This document shows positions 1 to 9,780 of a DNA stretch of 31,589 nucleotides, in pieces. The notes under the pieces are model-generated. The model saw only the letters and a program-made list of their open reading frames with translations. It made no database searches and had not been told where the DNA came from. Source of the stretch: Chara braunii. Its lineage: Eukaryota; Streptophyta; Charophyceae; Charales; Characeae. The translations under genes and the position numbers were made by a program. Positions within the stretch are counted from its first letter, which is position 1. Each line of letters begins with the position of its first letter. The stretch lies in contig BFEA01000905.1 of assembly GCA_003427395.1 (NCBI GenBank), positions 302,792-334,380 on the forward strand, read 5' to 3'.

Positions 1-118
1 CCCCTCGAAAGATCACAACCTAATCTACACCTACGAAGCACCGTGGTCAAATTCGGAGGCGAACGAGAACATGTTCGCCCGAATGCGAACAAGCGCCAAA
101 AACCCTTCGAACGCGAAC
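1..118. repeat. GC-rich word island 0 (GAACG/CGAAC words)
   Basis: This stretch is dominated by the reiterated words GCGAAC, TTCG and CGAAC (for example around 58-115). It lies on the T-run side of the minus-strand core A copy that follows, the same relation seen for the other islands. No coding signal is supported; short frames here are a by-product of the word repetition. Confidence 0.5.
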
Positions 119-240
119 ATAAAAAAGTTTCTTAGAAAAATCTGAAAAACATATATGTTATCTAAAATAACAATACAAACCACTTTTGCCTTGGAGTCAT
201 GTTCGAATTCGTAGATGATCATGAATTAAAAATCAAAAAC
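119..240 (-). repeat. Core A repeat, copy 1 (minus)
   Basis: The reverse complement of this AT-rich stretch aligns over about 110 bases with 20742-20855. Shared landmarks are a CATGA near the start, AAGGCAAAAGT, TTGTATTGTTAT, ATAACATATAT and TTTTCAGATTTTTCT. Further relatives are at 828-945, 1262-1375, 1630-1735 (minus) and 21025-21130. It is a dispersed repeat of unknown class. No terminal inverted repeats or target duplications could be assigned. Confidence 0.7.
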
Positions 241-254
241 CCAAAAAAAAAAAA

Positions 255-372
255 AACCATATATATACAGGGTCACAAGCCCGTACGTACGGAGGTCCCC
301 GGGCAGACCTCCGTACGTACGGCCGTTCGGGGTCCCGTACGGGGTCCGAACCCGATGGCATTCGGCGCCCGC
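255..372. repeat. GC-rich word island 1 with 17-bp perfect inverted repeat
   Basis: The island begins after ATATATATACAGGGT and is made of GTACG-type words. It holds a perfect 17-bp inverted repeat: arms 281-297 and 306-322, with an 8-base loop around CCCGGG. The border phrase CAGGG/CCCTG next to a TA run recurs at other islands (about 1050, 1525 and 2268), so it is probably a structural hallmark of this repeat family. Confidence 0.65.
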
Positions 373-382
373 CAAAAATTAT

Positions 383-726
383 TTCGGGGCCTAAAAATAA
401 TTATTTTTTCTGAATTTGTTTTTGTGAGTTTTTTATGACGTGAGGTACATGCCTAAAATAGTTTTAAGTCGTTTTGGTAAGCCAAAGAAGAATTAAAAAT
501 CACCAAAGATAGCGGTGCCAAAACGTGCTCGCTTACGTATTTTTTCACTTTTTACTTTTTAGTTCGGGGTCTAAACAATTTTATTACTTTTAGAAATTTT
601 TTTAATGGGTTTTGTATTATGTTAAGTACACATCTGTAAATTTTGAGGGCATTTAGCTGTGCCAAAAAAAAATTAAAAATCGCCAAAGATGGAAGTGTCA
701 AAAACATGCTCGCGCACTCACTAAAT
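383..726 (+). repeat. Core B repeat, two direct copies
   Basis: Two related copies lie in tandem, about 383-535 and 563-726. Each starts TTCGGGG(C/T)CTAAA, passes through a T-rich middle with GTACA(T/C)(G/A)(C/T)CT, and ends AATTAAAAATC(A/G)CCAAAGAT followed by a GTG(C/T)CAAAA and CGTGCTCGC/CATGCTCGC segment. Reverse-complement copies occur at 1791-1960 and 1993-2176. It is a dispersed non-coding repeat of unknown class. Confidence 0.65.
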
Positions 727-827
727 TTAACTCTCTTTTTATTTTTATTTATTTTTATTATTTGTATTTCTTTTCCGTATTTTATTTTTATTATAAGTAT
801 TTGTTTTTCGTATTTTATTTTTATTTA

Positions 828-950
828 AAATTTGGTAAGGAATTCGGATGTAATGCTCAGGCAAATCTTGTTTAAAAAAATTTCTTCTTCATAACGTATC
901 TTTTTTTCAGATTTTCTTGATGACTTTTGTTTTTTCTTTTCTGTTTTGTT
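828..950 (+). repeat. Core A repeat, copy 2 (plus)
   Basis: Shares AATTTGGTAAGGAATTCGG, CAGGCAAAT, ATAACGTAT and TTTTCAGATTTT with the other core A copies. It is followed by a T-run and then GC island 2, the same order as at 20742-20980 and 21025-21200. Confidence 0.65.
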
Positions 951-954
951 TTGG

Positions 955-1056
955 GTCCACGTTCGGCCCGAACGGCCGAACGCATCCCCAAGGGGTCCCA
1001 TACGTTCGGGCGTTCGGATTCGGGCATTCGGCCCGTCCCGAACGCCGGTTACCCTG

Positions 1057-1127
<71 letters not shown>
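955..1127 (+). repeat. GC island 2 (CGAACG/CGTTCGG words) ending in a TA microsatellite
   Basis: About 95 bases built from CGTTCGG, CCGAACG and ATTCGGGC words. They end in CCGGTTACCCTGTATATAT and run into a TA microsatellite to about 1127. The same ACCCTGTATATA border is present at 2266-2280. Confidence 0.7.
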
Positions 1128-1130
<3 letters not shown>

Positions 1131-1375
1131 CATTGCAGCTTATACGCACCCTCGTACGAGTATGGATTCGTACCCTCGTACTTGTACGCTACTCGTACGC
1201 TAGGGTCCCCGTACGAGTTTTTTTTTTTCGTATTTTTTTTTTAATCCGGTATTGTTTCTATTTCTTTTCTCAAATTCTAATAAGAATCTGAAGATGATGC
1301 TCAGCCAAATGTTGCTTGTTTTGTGTTGTTGCATCACATAGTTTGTTTTTGGATTTTTTTGATGACTTTCTTTTT
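1128..1375 (+). repeat. GC island 3 (CGTACGAG words) and core A copy 3
   Basis: The stretch 1150-1230 repeats CTCGTAC/GTACGAG. A T-run follows, then a core A copy at about 1262-1375, recognised by GATGATGCTCAGCCAAATG, CACATAGTTTG and GGATTTTTTTGATGAC. The island differs from its neighbours in keyword but has the same position and length class. Confidence 0.6.
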
Positions 1376-1394
1376 TTTTTTTTTTTTTTTTTTG

Positions 1395-1615
1395 CTTTTT
1401 TGTACGGGGGCGTACAAGACGTACAGGTTCCCGTAAAGATCCCGTATAGAATTTACTTGTACGTTTCGTACGGAAAGCCCCCGTATGTGTACTCTATGCA
1501 ACGTAGTATATATATATTATATATATATACAAGGTTACCGCCGTTCAGGACGGGTCGAACGCTCGAACCCGAAAGCCCGAACGTTCATCACACCCTACCC
1601 CCCCCCGAAAAAAAA
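1395..1615. repeat. GC islands 4 and 5 facing each other across a TA run
   Basis: The left part (1395-1505) uses GTACG words and the right part (1533-1610) uses CGAACG/GTTCG words. They are separated by a TATATATATTATATATATA block at about 1507-1528. The outer flanks are core A plus (left) and core A minus (right), so the whole of 1262-1735 is roughly palindromic in organisation although the two islands do not pair base by base. Confidence 0.6.
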
Positions 1616-1629
1616 AAAAAAAAAAAACA

Positions 1630-1735
1630 AANTCCAAAACATCTGAAATAAACATATGTTATACAGAAGAATAAAATAAACAACATTTGCCTCAACATAA
1701 CATCCAAATTCTTTACCGAATTTGAAATAAAAATC
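1630..1735 (-). repeat. Core A repeat, copy 4 (minus)
   Basis: Read on the minus strand it gives AAATTCGGTAAAGAATTTGG, GAGGCAAATGTTG, TATAACATATG and TTTCAGATG, the core A landmarks in order. It is the mirror partner of the 1262-1375 copy. Confidence 0.65.
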
Positions 1736-1790
1736 AAATACTAAAAATAAATACTAATAATAAAAATTTAAAAAAATAAAACGAGAATGA

Positions 1791-2176
1791 AATTATTGAG
1801 TGGGGGAGCACGTTTTGGATACCGCCATCTTTGGTGATTTTTTTTTTTTTTTTTGCTGTGGCAAATGCCATGAAAATTTATATATGTCTATCTTACATAA
1901 TAGATAATAAACAAATAAAGTTTGAAAAAATAATAATTTTTTTTATGCCACGAAATAAAGGAAAAACAAAAAGTGAAAAGAGAAAAAAAACAAATTAGTG
2001 ACTGGGCAAGCAAGTTTTGTCACCACCATCTTTGCCGATTTTTCATTTTTTTTTGGCTGACCAGAATGGCTTCAAAATAACAAGGCAGATACCTTACATC
2101 ACAAAGAACTCACATAAACATTTTCAGAAAACAAAAATAATATTTAGGTGCCAAAAAAAGTTTTTGCGGGGTCTGA
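1791..2176 (-). repeat. Core B repeat, two inverted copies
   Basis: Two minus-strand copies, about 1791-1960 and 1993-2176. Both open with (A)TTA(T/G)TGAGTG/AGTGACTGGGCA-like sequence, then CGTTTTG/AGTTTTG, CCATCTTTG(G/C)(T/C)GATTTTT. The second ends in GCGGGGTCTGAACCC. They match the plus copies at 383-726, so this block is inverted at large scale around the islands at 955-1615. Confidence 0.6.
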
Positions 2177-2270
2177 ACCCCTTCAGGTTCAGGCCCCGTA
2201 CGAGGACCCAAACGCCCGAACGTTCGGGGGTCAGCTTAGAGGCCTCCGTACGTTCGGCCTGGCAACCCTG

Positions 2271-2301
<31 letters not shown>

Positions 2302-2330
2302 AGATATATATATAGATATATATTTTCCTA
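2177..2330 (+). repeat. GC island 6 and TA microsatellite
   Basis: A GC-rich island with CCGTACG, CGAACG and GTTCGG words ends GGCAACCCTGTATATATATA. It then runs into an interrupted TA/TAGA microsatellite to about 2320. The ending is the same border phrase seen at 1045-1060. Confidence 0.6.
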
Positions 2331-2340
2331 AAAAAAATTA

Positions 2341-2615
2341 TGTTCGTGAGCTGTTTGCACGAACGCGCGAACACGTTCGCTGTGCTACGCAGATCCACAC
2401 GATCTCAATTTTTCATATTTTTTCTTCAACTCTTCTAAGCGCAACAAATCGCCAAAGTTGGCACTTTAAAACTGCGGGACTGGACCCGCCTGCCACACTG
2501 TGCAACGTTAGGGTGTGGACACACAGGCACATCCTGACCTGCCAACTGCCTGACGTCGGAAACACTTCATAAGAAAACACTCCCCAAAACCACACAGGGA
2601 CCCAGCTCACCTAAG
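2341..2615 (+). repeat. Possible 3' part of an unrelated LTR upstream of a primer-binding site
   Basis: This stretch lies directly upstream of the initiator-Met primer site and ends with CTCA (2606-2609), a possible LTR terminus six bases before the primer site. A TGTTCG at 2341 could be the other end but has no second copy in the window to test it. It contains AATCGCCAAAGTTGGC (2447-2462), close to the core B motif AATCGCCAAAGATGG. No gene is supported. Confidence 0.3.
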
Positions 2616-2630
2616 TGGTATCAGAGCAGG
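2616..2630 (+). other. Primer-binding site, initiator tRNA-Met type
   Basis: TGGTATCAGAGC is the standard complement of the 3' end of plant initiator tRNA-Met used by many LTR retrotransposons. The bases AGG follow, which fit the next tRNA bases if one is skipped. It marks the start of the internal region of an element different from the giant one. Only about 150 bases of that internal region (to 2782, with GGGTGGGTGG runs) remain before the giant LTR starts. Confidence 0.6.
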
Positions 2631-4007
2631 CAGGTGCGTATCTCAAATATGTGCATGGGTTCAAACCCTAACGACAACCATTAGCAGCGAGCTTCATATA
2701 ATACTCATATTTGTGTGTATATGGGTGGGTGGGTGGCAGACAGACATGTAGGTGGGTGCGTGGGTGGCAGGCAGGCGGGCGGTGTCGGAGGGCGCGGTGT
2801 CCCGGCCCTCCTCTTTGTGCCAGGCTCCTACTAAGTACCCGCTCCTCGCTCAGACGCCCGAGGCTTGTCGGGTTGTTCCCGAATCTATGTGACGGTCCTG
2901 GTATACCTGAATGGTACCCAACTATGGACAGGTCCAGTTGGTGCACTCTCTAGCAAAAAGGTGCGCCACTGGACTTTCCATTGATCCGCGCAGGCTCGGT
3001 GCCCTGCTGTACAGCAGAGCACTTACCGGCCTGTGGTCGTGGTAGCCGCCGAGTTCGCCCAGGGACGCGAGGGTAGAAGGACCGGCTCGGTCTTTTGTAC
3101 TGCTCGCAGAGTGCCCCTCTGGCAGGTTATGGGTTAGTTGCGCGGGACAAATATTGTTGTCAAAATGAAGAGAACCAAGAAAAGAGAAGCAAAGGAAAAG
3201 GGAATAAGGGAAAAGAAAAGAAAACCTTAGCGAATTTATGCGATGGTCCGAGTTCCTGCTTTAGTTCGGGATAATTATGATGTTATAACCCCCTTTCCCT
3301 CTCGATATTATTATTATTATTATTTAATTTTCCTTTTTGGCAGTTTTTGCACGATTCGTCAGACTCGGTTAACTTTTCATTTGGGCCTGTCGTTTCAAGG
3401 TGCCAACGGGTCAACTTTGAACCACGAACGTCGTCTGATGGTTCACACGAGCCCGACTCCTCGCTTGTCTCCCTGTGCTAGATTTATCCGACTAAGCTCC
3501 ACGCGGTAGAACCCCGGAAGAGGGGCGACCCTCGGCCGCATCGGTAAAGGGATTATCATCCCCGTGGAAGGTCATAAGCCCCCTCCTTACCATCGGACAC
3601 GGGCACCCAAAGGTGGTAGACTGGCTGTTGGTTTTGGAGAGGGAAGAGCGGCTATCGGGATCCCGTTATGGAACCACCGCTCTCGGCCAACACTCCTATT
3701 GCGAGGATCTGGGTTCGACTATAGCCATGTGACGACCGTTGGGTTCTGGCCTCGCGTGTCCTCATGTCCTCGAAATTTAAACCGCTCTGTTAAATTTAAA
3801 CTTTCGAAAATTCTAATGTGAAAGAATTATGAGAAAGTCTAACTCAAACTCTCGTTCAGAGCACGGGGTGAGAGGAAAGAAGTGAGCGACTATCCTATAA
3901 AGCAAAAAAGAAAAGAAAAGGGAGTCAAGGGCGATCACTTTTTAACCTGAGTACCAGCTGCACCTTCTGCTCGCTGTTAGCTGCTTCTATAGCGCTCTGC
4001 GGGCACT

Positions 4008-4588
4008 ATGACCACGTGGGAGCCATGCTTGTGTGAGATTACGCCAAGTACTATCTTAGGCTTCCGCGGCTTGGTGTCAGGGTGCCAACTAACTGAAAAG
4101 GGAACGGCCATGGTCCGTAGCAACGGATTATACGACAATAATCCGTCACTCTGGAGATGGGAGAGGATGTCTGGGGACGGGCCTACTGTGACCGCCATCT
4201 TGGACTATAGTCACGACAGACAAGAGGCAAGGCTAAAGGTAATGCTGAAGGGGAAAAAAAAGAAGAAATGAGAGCAGATCAGGGCTTGCAGATGGCGATT
4301 ACGGAGGCAAAGGATCGTGTTGAGAGAAGGTGCAGTCGGGATGGAGTCACTAATGAAATCAGGGTGACCGTCTCGTACTTGGAGGAAGAGACCTCCACGG
4401 GCACGGTGGAACGGGAGCAACAACATCTCAACCGCGAAACAGAGGCGCAGAGCGACGCGAGCGACCTAGAGGCCATGACCCAGTCCTCGCACAGACTGGA
4501 CCGGTGGAGGCGGAATCACCCGCCAGCTGAACTGGTAGAGAGTGGCCCTGAGGCCGACTCGCGACGGCTCGAGAAGAGAGGGGATTAA
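4008..4588 (+). pseudogene. LTR-internal ORF 1 (5' copy), unrecognised product, frameshifted
   Basis: A first frame runs from ATG 4008 (after GGGCACT) to 4271, where a run of A shifts the frame. The second frame, 4268-4588, starts MRADQG and ends in acidic and basic residues (ASDLEA, LDRWRRN, EADSRRLEKRG). In the 3' LTR (23947-24540) the two parts are in one frame through the shorter A-run. The combined product would be about 195 residues, hydrophilic and charged, with no signal peptide or membrane segment that I can see. I recognise no family. Conservation of the frame between LTRs is weak evidence by itself because both derive from one sequence at insertion; the private lesions are the better argument. 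Confidence 0.35.
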
Positions 4589-5244
4589 GAGGCTACAGGG
4601 GATAAGGAGAAGGTCAATGCTTATGCGCAGTTGTGGTTGACGTGAACTTCGTCCGGTGGGAGGAGTCAGATCTCCACCCTCGCGGGGCCCCGAGCTGCAG
4701 CTCTGGGATGGTCGAACCATCCTTCGTCTCTAGCGTGAAGACGGTCGTGAGTGAGCGCACGTGGTGCAAGTGATGCTTGCAAGAAGAGAGGAGGAGGTCA
4801 GATTGATGAGAGGGGAGTTATTCGTGCAAAGGAGTTATTCGCTCAACCCGTGATGTTGACGTCACTAATCTGGTCTGCGAGACTCATGTTCTCTGAGTGA
4901 GATGGAAGGGGGCAAGTGATTGGCGCGCCTTCAACACTTGTGCGGAGACAGCTTCTTGAGGCAACTGTGAACGACCACTGTTGTCACCGCAAAGAGGGCC
5001 TTGAGACCAGACCACGAAGACTGGGGTACTGAGTCAACTTGACATCCATAACCTGACATCCATAGCGTACTGAGAGAAGAAAACGGGACACGGACAAGCC
5101 GTAGGCGAGTGTGACAGCAAAAGGGAGTGGGGCATTGTGTGTGAAAGCACTATAGATGTCTAATTGTTCGCGCAGTGTCTGTCTGTCAGCTTCAGTGCAC
5201 TCTGCCACTCCCCGTGTGTGATAGAATAGTTAGGCTTAGGGAGG

Positions 5245-5250
5245 TATAAA
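5245..5250 (+). promoter_or_regulatory. TATA-box candidate in the 5' LTR
   Basis: TATAAAG within GGGAGGTATAAAGCAAGGC is identical at 25197-25203 in the 3' LTR. It is a plausible core promoter for element transcription, but other TATA-like words exist (for example TATAAAT at 25102) and no start site can be read from sequence. Confidence 0.25.
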
Positions 5251-7844
5251 GCAAGGCACGGACGACAGGAATAAATAACAGGGAGTGAGACCCCTTGGTT
5301 GATGCTGACTTCATCCAACCATTGCGTTGAGTTTGGAGTTGCCATGTTTAGTGAAGAGAGTACTGACTGTGAGAGCAAAACAAAGACTCGGTTTATGACG
5401 TTGCGTTCCTTGCGTCCCACACATGAACTCACTTTCGTTGCCTGCCTCTGATGCGCCCGCATCTTTTCTTCTCCTTTCTTTTATGTAGAGGTCCAGGAGT
5501 CGCACACACACGCTTGTAATGGGCATGCCATTTAGGTGAAGTCAGACTTTTGAGCAGAAAAGATTCGAACGCGTTTTCCTCCTTCGTCATTGCTCATCGA
5601 ATGTGCGCAAGTAGGGCCTCTGTTGGTCGAAAGACAAGAAAGTCTACGTGTACTTGCGAGGACGGAAGGAACGGGTGGCTGCAGTGGGTTCAAATGGTGG
5701 GCGCAAGTGTCGTAAATTGGGCCAAGCTATCTAGCCCATTCGACGAGGCACATGCATGTGTAGACCCCTGTTGATGTCATCGGAATTACGCCTTGCCTCG
5801 AATAGGAGAATGCTTCATCTTTATCATTGAGCGACTTTCACAGATTTCCTTTTTGCCTACGTTGGATAGTGATTATCGACAGCCTCGTCGATTGGTTCTC
5901 GGTGAACTGTCATAGGACGATGAACGAGAGTGGAAACAAGTTTCTTGAATGTGTATAGATGAGTATCGGGGTCTCGTGAAGGCGTTTCCTCTCGCCCGCG
6001 TGGGTTTGTTGACGTTGTGGCCAGGCAGATCTAAGCAACCTGCACGTGACTCCTAGTCCCTTGGTTCCTTATCGCCCATTGTCGGGAAGCTGATCATTGA
6101 GCACGAAACACCGAAGAGTGACCAGGGATCACTAGCGGAAGACCCGCAGTAGCTGGACTCGATCTTTGGGCAGGTGCTTATCCTTGAGTCTTTACTGATG
6201 AGATTAAACTCTGGCCGGATGGACACTGATTGAGATTAATTTGATCACTATTATCAGAAGGTAATGGTGACAGGGTCGCTAGTAAGTGACTTTTCAAGTT
6301 GTGACACGCCACTCTCGAGGTAAGAGGGACTAGTAATTGAGGTTGACCAACGTTCTTTATCCGATAATAAATGTGAAGTTCTCTCTCAGATGTAAGTATG
6401 GAACAAATGTTTTCTCGAAGTTTCGGAGAAGAGCTGATTGAAAATGCCTTAATGTGATTTGATCCAAATTACGCTGAACAATTAGGCCTCTATTATCAAG
6501 ATCCTTCAACGGTTTTTCCAGAAGCGCCTGTGGTGAACAGTCTCTCTTTACCCTGGCAACTACAACAAAAGGGGAAGCAGTGGAAACCAAAGAGATCTCG
6601 AGATCCGCGATCCCCCTTTGCTATAGTTAATGGGTAAGAGGTTGCTTGTACTACGAAAAATAACCTATTTACTAGCAAAATACTTTCTGGATGGTGACTA
6701 AGGTTCGCGGATCTAGTGTATGTATCCCTCGCCCGGAAAGGCTGAAAAGTTATACGGAGTCAGAGTTTAATCAGACCATCAGACTAGAGGAGAACGAGTG
6801 TCAACGAAGGAGATATGAGTGAGAACTGTGTGTTGTGAGATTCTGTATTGTATGGACTGAGTTGTCACGCCGAGTCCGCACTCGTGCAGCCTATGAAGAG
6901 ATCAAGTCTTGACCATTCTACGAGCAAGGGTCATTCTCAGTTGCTCCGAGAGTGTGTGGACTGCTTTAGTCATTCCCTCATACCTGCACGCGCTACAAGC
7001 AGGACCCATTTTCAGCAGCCCCAAACTCAACCTAAGAATAAAAGTCATGAACTATTTCAACTAAAACGTTGCAACAGCCTGCTCCTCTTCTGTCTTTGTT
7101 TCCTGGTTGACTGAGAAGCTAAATAGGGAATGGGCATTCTCCTGCTCCTAGTACTCAGTTGAAAGCAGAGCCTCTTTAATTCTGATCATGCGCGGGCGGC
7201 TTTCCCTATGCAGTAAACGAAGTAGGAATGATAGAAAGCTAAGTAATTATTTCAGATCACGGTGGTGTGGGCGATTCTCAATGGGTCAGCGTTTGAGATC
7301 ACAGGTTGAATTTTTGTCCTCTGGTAACTCATGTAATACGTATGTTGTAAATGTCGTTGTTGACACTATGCGTACTAGCCAAACAGGAAAATAGTCTCTG
7401 ACTGTGTTCTATATGTTACCCGATTGGAGGGGTGCTACCCCCACCAGTCCTAAAGGCACTAAACTCCAGCTGCAGTCCAAGCGCTGCCCAAATTGAGGTC
7501 ATCACTTGGAGTAGTCCAAAACCTCTCTATGCTAGTTATGCTCAATGTTGTGTGTAAACATAAGACGCTCCTGACAAAGTTGCATGAAAACTCTCTCGTA
7601 CCACCTGTGAGTAAATCTTATACAGTTTGGACGTTTACCGGTAAAAATCCAACTGCAGACAGTACGTTGGTCCCTCTACAGTAAGCCGTGTCTTATGGCT
7701 TTATAGGAAGTCATCGCAAGACAATGAGCAACCAAGCCCCAACAACTTTCGTAGAGTAAGAAGGTTGAAGGTCAAAGTCATGTATAATAAACACACTCTG
7801 GTGATATCTGGTGCCCTCTATAGGGACTTGGCAGAAGAAAAAAA

Positions 7845-8050
7845 AAAATCTAATGCTTAAAGAGACTGAAGTTTACAAAAATATGCTGAGAGAGATTGCA
7901 GTTGAAAGGGCGCGAGGCTACCACCGGTTTATAGAGTATGTCTTGTACTTCTATGGTACAAAGGGGGAGGTGCATGACACTTACTCGTCCATAGAGGTTG
8001 TTGATCAAGCTCGAAAGTCTATCAATGACCAGTGGTCTTCAAATTCATGA
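7845..8050 (+). other. Unusually conserved LTR block with a short reading frame (5' copy)
   Basis: From CTAATGCTTAAAGAGACT to TCTTCAAATTCATGAG this block differs from 27755-27964 at only about six positions, clearly less than the roughly 10% in the rest of the LTR. It reads as a charged, tyrosine-rich frame (including KNMLREIAVERARGYHRF and YVLYFYGTKGEVHDTY) ending at TGA 8048-8050. The 3' copy has a stop (TAG, 27898-27900) after HDTY. An A-run precedes it. I recognise no family, and whether it is translated is unknown. Confidence 0.35.
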
Positions 8051-8644
8051 GATCAGCTAGGGAGAGCTCGAAGACAGAGAGGGGAAGGAGAAGGAAATAA
8101 CATCTCGTGGACAACTTGCATGATATAGTACTGAAGAAGAAACCGGTGTGAAGGTATCAAGACAGGCTACACTTCATCCTTTGGAAGGCAGACGTGAAAA
8201 AAGAAACACACAACATTGTCAAAAAGATAGCAGTAGTTAAGTGCACAGAGCATCATTTGAACCTGGTCAGTGAAGCAATCAACTACAAGCTAGATAAACA
8301 ATCAGAAAGTCGGCAGTGAAATTATTATTCTTATGAAGTGCAGTTCAGTTATTTCCTGTCAGCAAGTACCTATGCATGAATTGTAGTTTTCTCAGCGTTC
8401 CGATATCAGGTGATCAGCATTTGGCGACTTGATATATCGACATCAGGTCAGTGTCTAATTGGTTCCAACATTTGTTTTCAAACCTAAGTTAAATTGTACC
8501 TTCTTTTAGGATCAACCTACCCCCGGTCATTCCTATCTGCTCTAAGGATCAACCTAAGTTAAATTGTACCTTCTTTTAGGTATACTGATTTAGTTTCAGC
8601 ATCTGGCTCAACTGATCAGTACAATTCAGTTATTTTCAGTCCAG

Positions 8645-9271
8645 GAGGCTGTTCTGGCCAGTCTCAACAGGATGGCCTCCAACGATGCCTTCAAATAGCA
8701 GTACGTCAGCACTGTCGGCTTCAGCCGAGGGGGTTTGTCTGTCTTTGTTGTCCTTACCAGTTTCGCTGGTGGCACTATCCATGATCTAAGACCCTACGTA
8801 AAAAGGGGCAAGGAAACCTACGAGCACTTCGATTCAGTCTGGATCACAGCAGTCAGGTACCTTGAAGTGAGAGGGAGGGAACTTGATGAGGGTAGTACCA
8901 AGTTGATCCGCAGCTTTCGACCGAAGCTCTGTTGTGACTATCCCAAGCCTCCAGTACCTTGCACTCTCATTGATGGTTTTTGCTGTGGAGATTTGGTTGA
9001 TCTGGCTAGAAGGTATGTCTCACCTGAAGTGATTGACTACGAGGCGATGACTGCGCCATCCGAGTTTAAGCATCTCAGACGGTGGGTCTTTTTTCGGCCA
9101 AATCTTCCCACACTATGGGAAGAGTTTTACGCCATGGTTGACTTCCGCATCATGGGACTTGGGTGGAGGTACTCGGGACTAGTAGGTTTCATGTGGTTTT
9201 ACATCCAGAGATTACAACCTCAGAGAATACGGAGACATGGCATGAAACACAAGAGACATACAACAAAATGA
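8645..9271 (+). pseudogene. LTR-internal ORF 2 (5' copy): domain shared with internal units A-D
   Basis: The frame opens at EAVLASLNRM, with ATG at 8672 in a good context, and runs to TGA 9269-9271, with one internal stop (TAG, 8696-8698) where the 3' copy has TAC. Landmarks are VLASLN, then FVVLTSFAGG, then LRPYVKRGK, then ARRYV. They match internal unit A (LPYQYERC, CIVLTRFLEG, ICPYVKKGG) and units B and C (VLTFYFVDL, VRIYVPKE). About 208 codons when open. Upstream sequence has repeated TTTTCAGTCCAG, which looks like a splice acceptor, so it may have been a downstream exon. No known family recognised. Basic C-terminus (PQRIRRHGMKHKRH). Confidence 0.5.
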
Positions 9272-9278
9272 GAGATCG

Positions 9279-9758
9279 AGAGTATGACCTAGAGGAATGA
9301 GTGAGGACTCGAGACTAGTGTTGGTCATGCTCTCTTCCATGTGTACTTTCTAAGACTATTATGAGTTTTTATTCTTCCCTCATTCAACTTTGTCTTTGCT
9401 CGAGTCAGTTAGTCTTGCTTCTTGCATTGTTGTTGCTGATGATTGCATTTCTCTGATGATTCTGTCACAGTTCTCAAATTTAATAAATCGGTAAAATTAA
9501 CTCATGCATGACATACCAAAATTTTATGATCTTTATCTGCATGGTGCTTGCTGTTCCGAATCAAAATGAAAGATTCCTAAGACCGGGGACAGGCGAAGAC
9601 CGCAATCGAAGGGTCTCGCTCAAAGCCGGACGCACACAACAGAAAGGGATTCGCTTTATTTAATTTATTTTATTTATTACAAACGACATCCAAATCTTGC
9701 GTGACAGCTTGTTCACTTTCTTGTCACCTAAAGAGACCTGACTAGAAAAAGTGCGACA
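9279..9758 (+). repeat. 3' end of the 5' LTR (U5-like), no counterpart in the truncated 3' LTR
   Basis: This 480-base stretch follows the end of the shared repeat and leads straight into CGACA and the primer site, so it belongs to the LTR by position. It contains AATAAA at 9481-9486, a possible polyadenylation signal, and an AT-rich TTTATTTAATTTATTTTATTTATT stretch near 9655. No gene is seen. Confidence 0.5.
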
Positions 9759-9762
9759 AAAA

Positions 9763-9780
9763 TGGCGCTGTTGCCGGGGA
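9763..9780 (+). other. Primer-binding site, tRNA-Asp type
   Basis: TGGCGCTGTTGCCGGGGA matches 17 of 18 bases of the complement of the plant tRNA-Asp 3' end (TGGCGCCGTTGCCGGGGA), the primer used by Athila/Tat-type plant gypsy elements. It sits four bases after the LTR terminus CGACA. It defines the start of the internal region and of minus-strand synthesis for the giant element. Confidence 0.8.

Larger units (their letters stand above)
2783..9758 (+). repeat. 5' LTR of the giant element (6,976 bp)
   Basis: Starts TGTCGGAGGGCGC and ends GTGCGACA, giving 5-base terminal inverted repeats. Bases 2783-9278 align with 22732-29254; 9279-9758 has no counterpart here because the 3' copy is truncated. 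Differences include about 55 extra bases at roughly 6672-6727 that the 3' copy lacks, a shorter ATT run (3306-3325), and a 30-base exact repeat (8481-8510 and 8551-8580) replacing about 60 bases present at 28385-28447. A 14-base palindrome (CTGCTGTACAGCAG, 3004-3017) is conserved in both copies. The LTR holds two protein-like frames, annotated separately. Its length is extreme compared with the few hundred to few thousand bases usual for LTRs. Confidence 0.85.

Noticed and set aside
917-1291. Overlapping plus-strand frames of 60-124 residues
   Set aside because: They translate a TA microsatellite (Tyr-Ile repeats) and a word island in several frames at once.
2783-3160. Ribosomal RNA or other structured RNA at the GC-rich LTR start
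   Set aside because: I find no recognisable rRNA or tRNA signature; only a 14-base palindrome at 3004.
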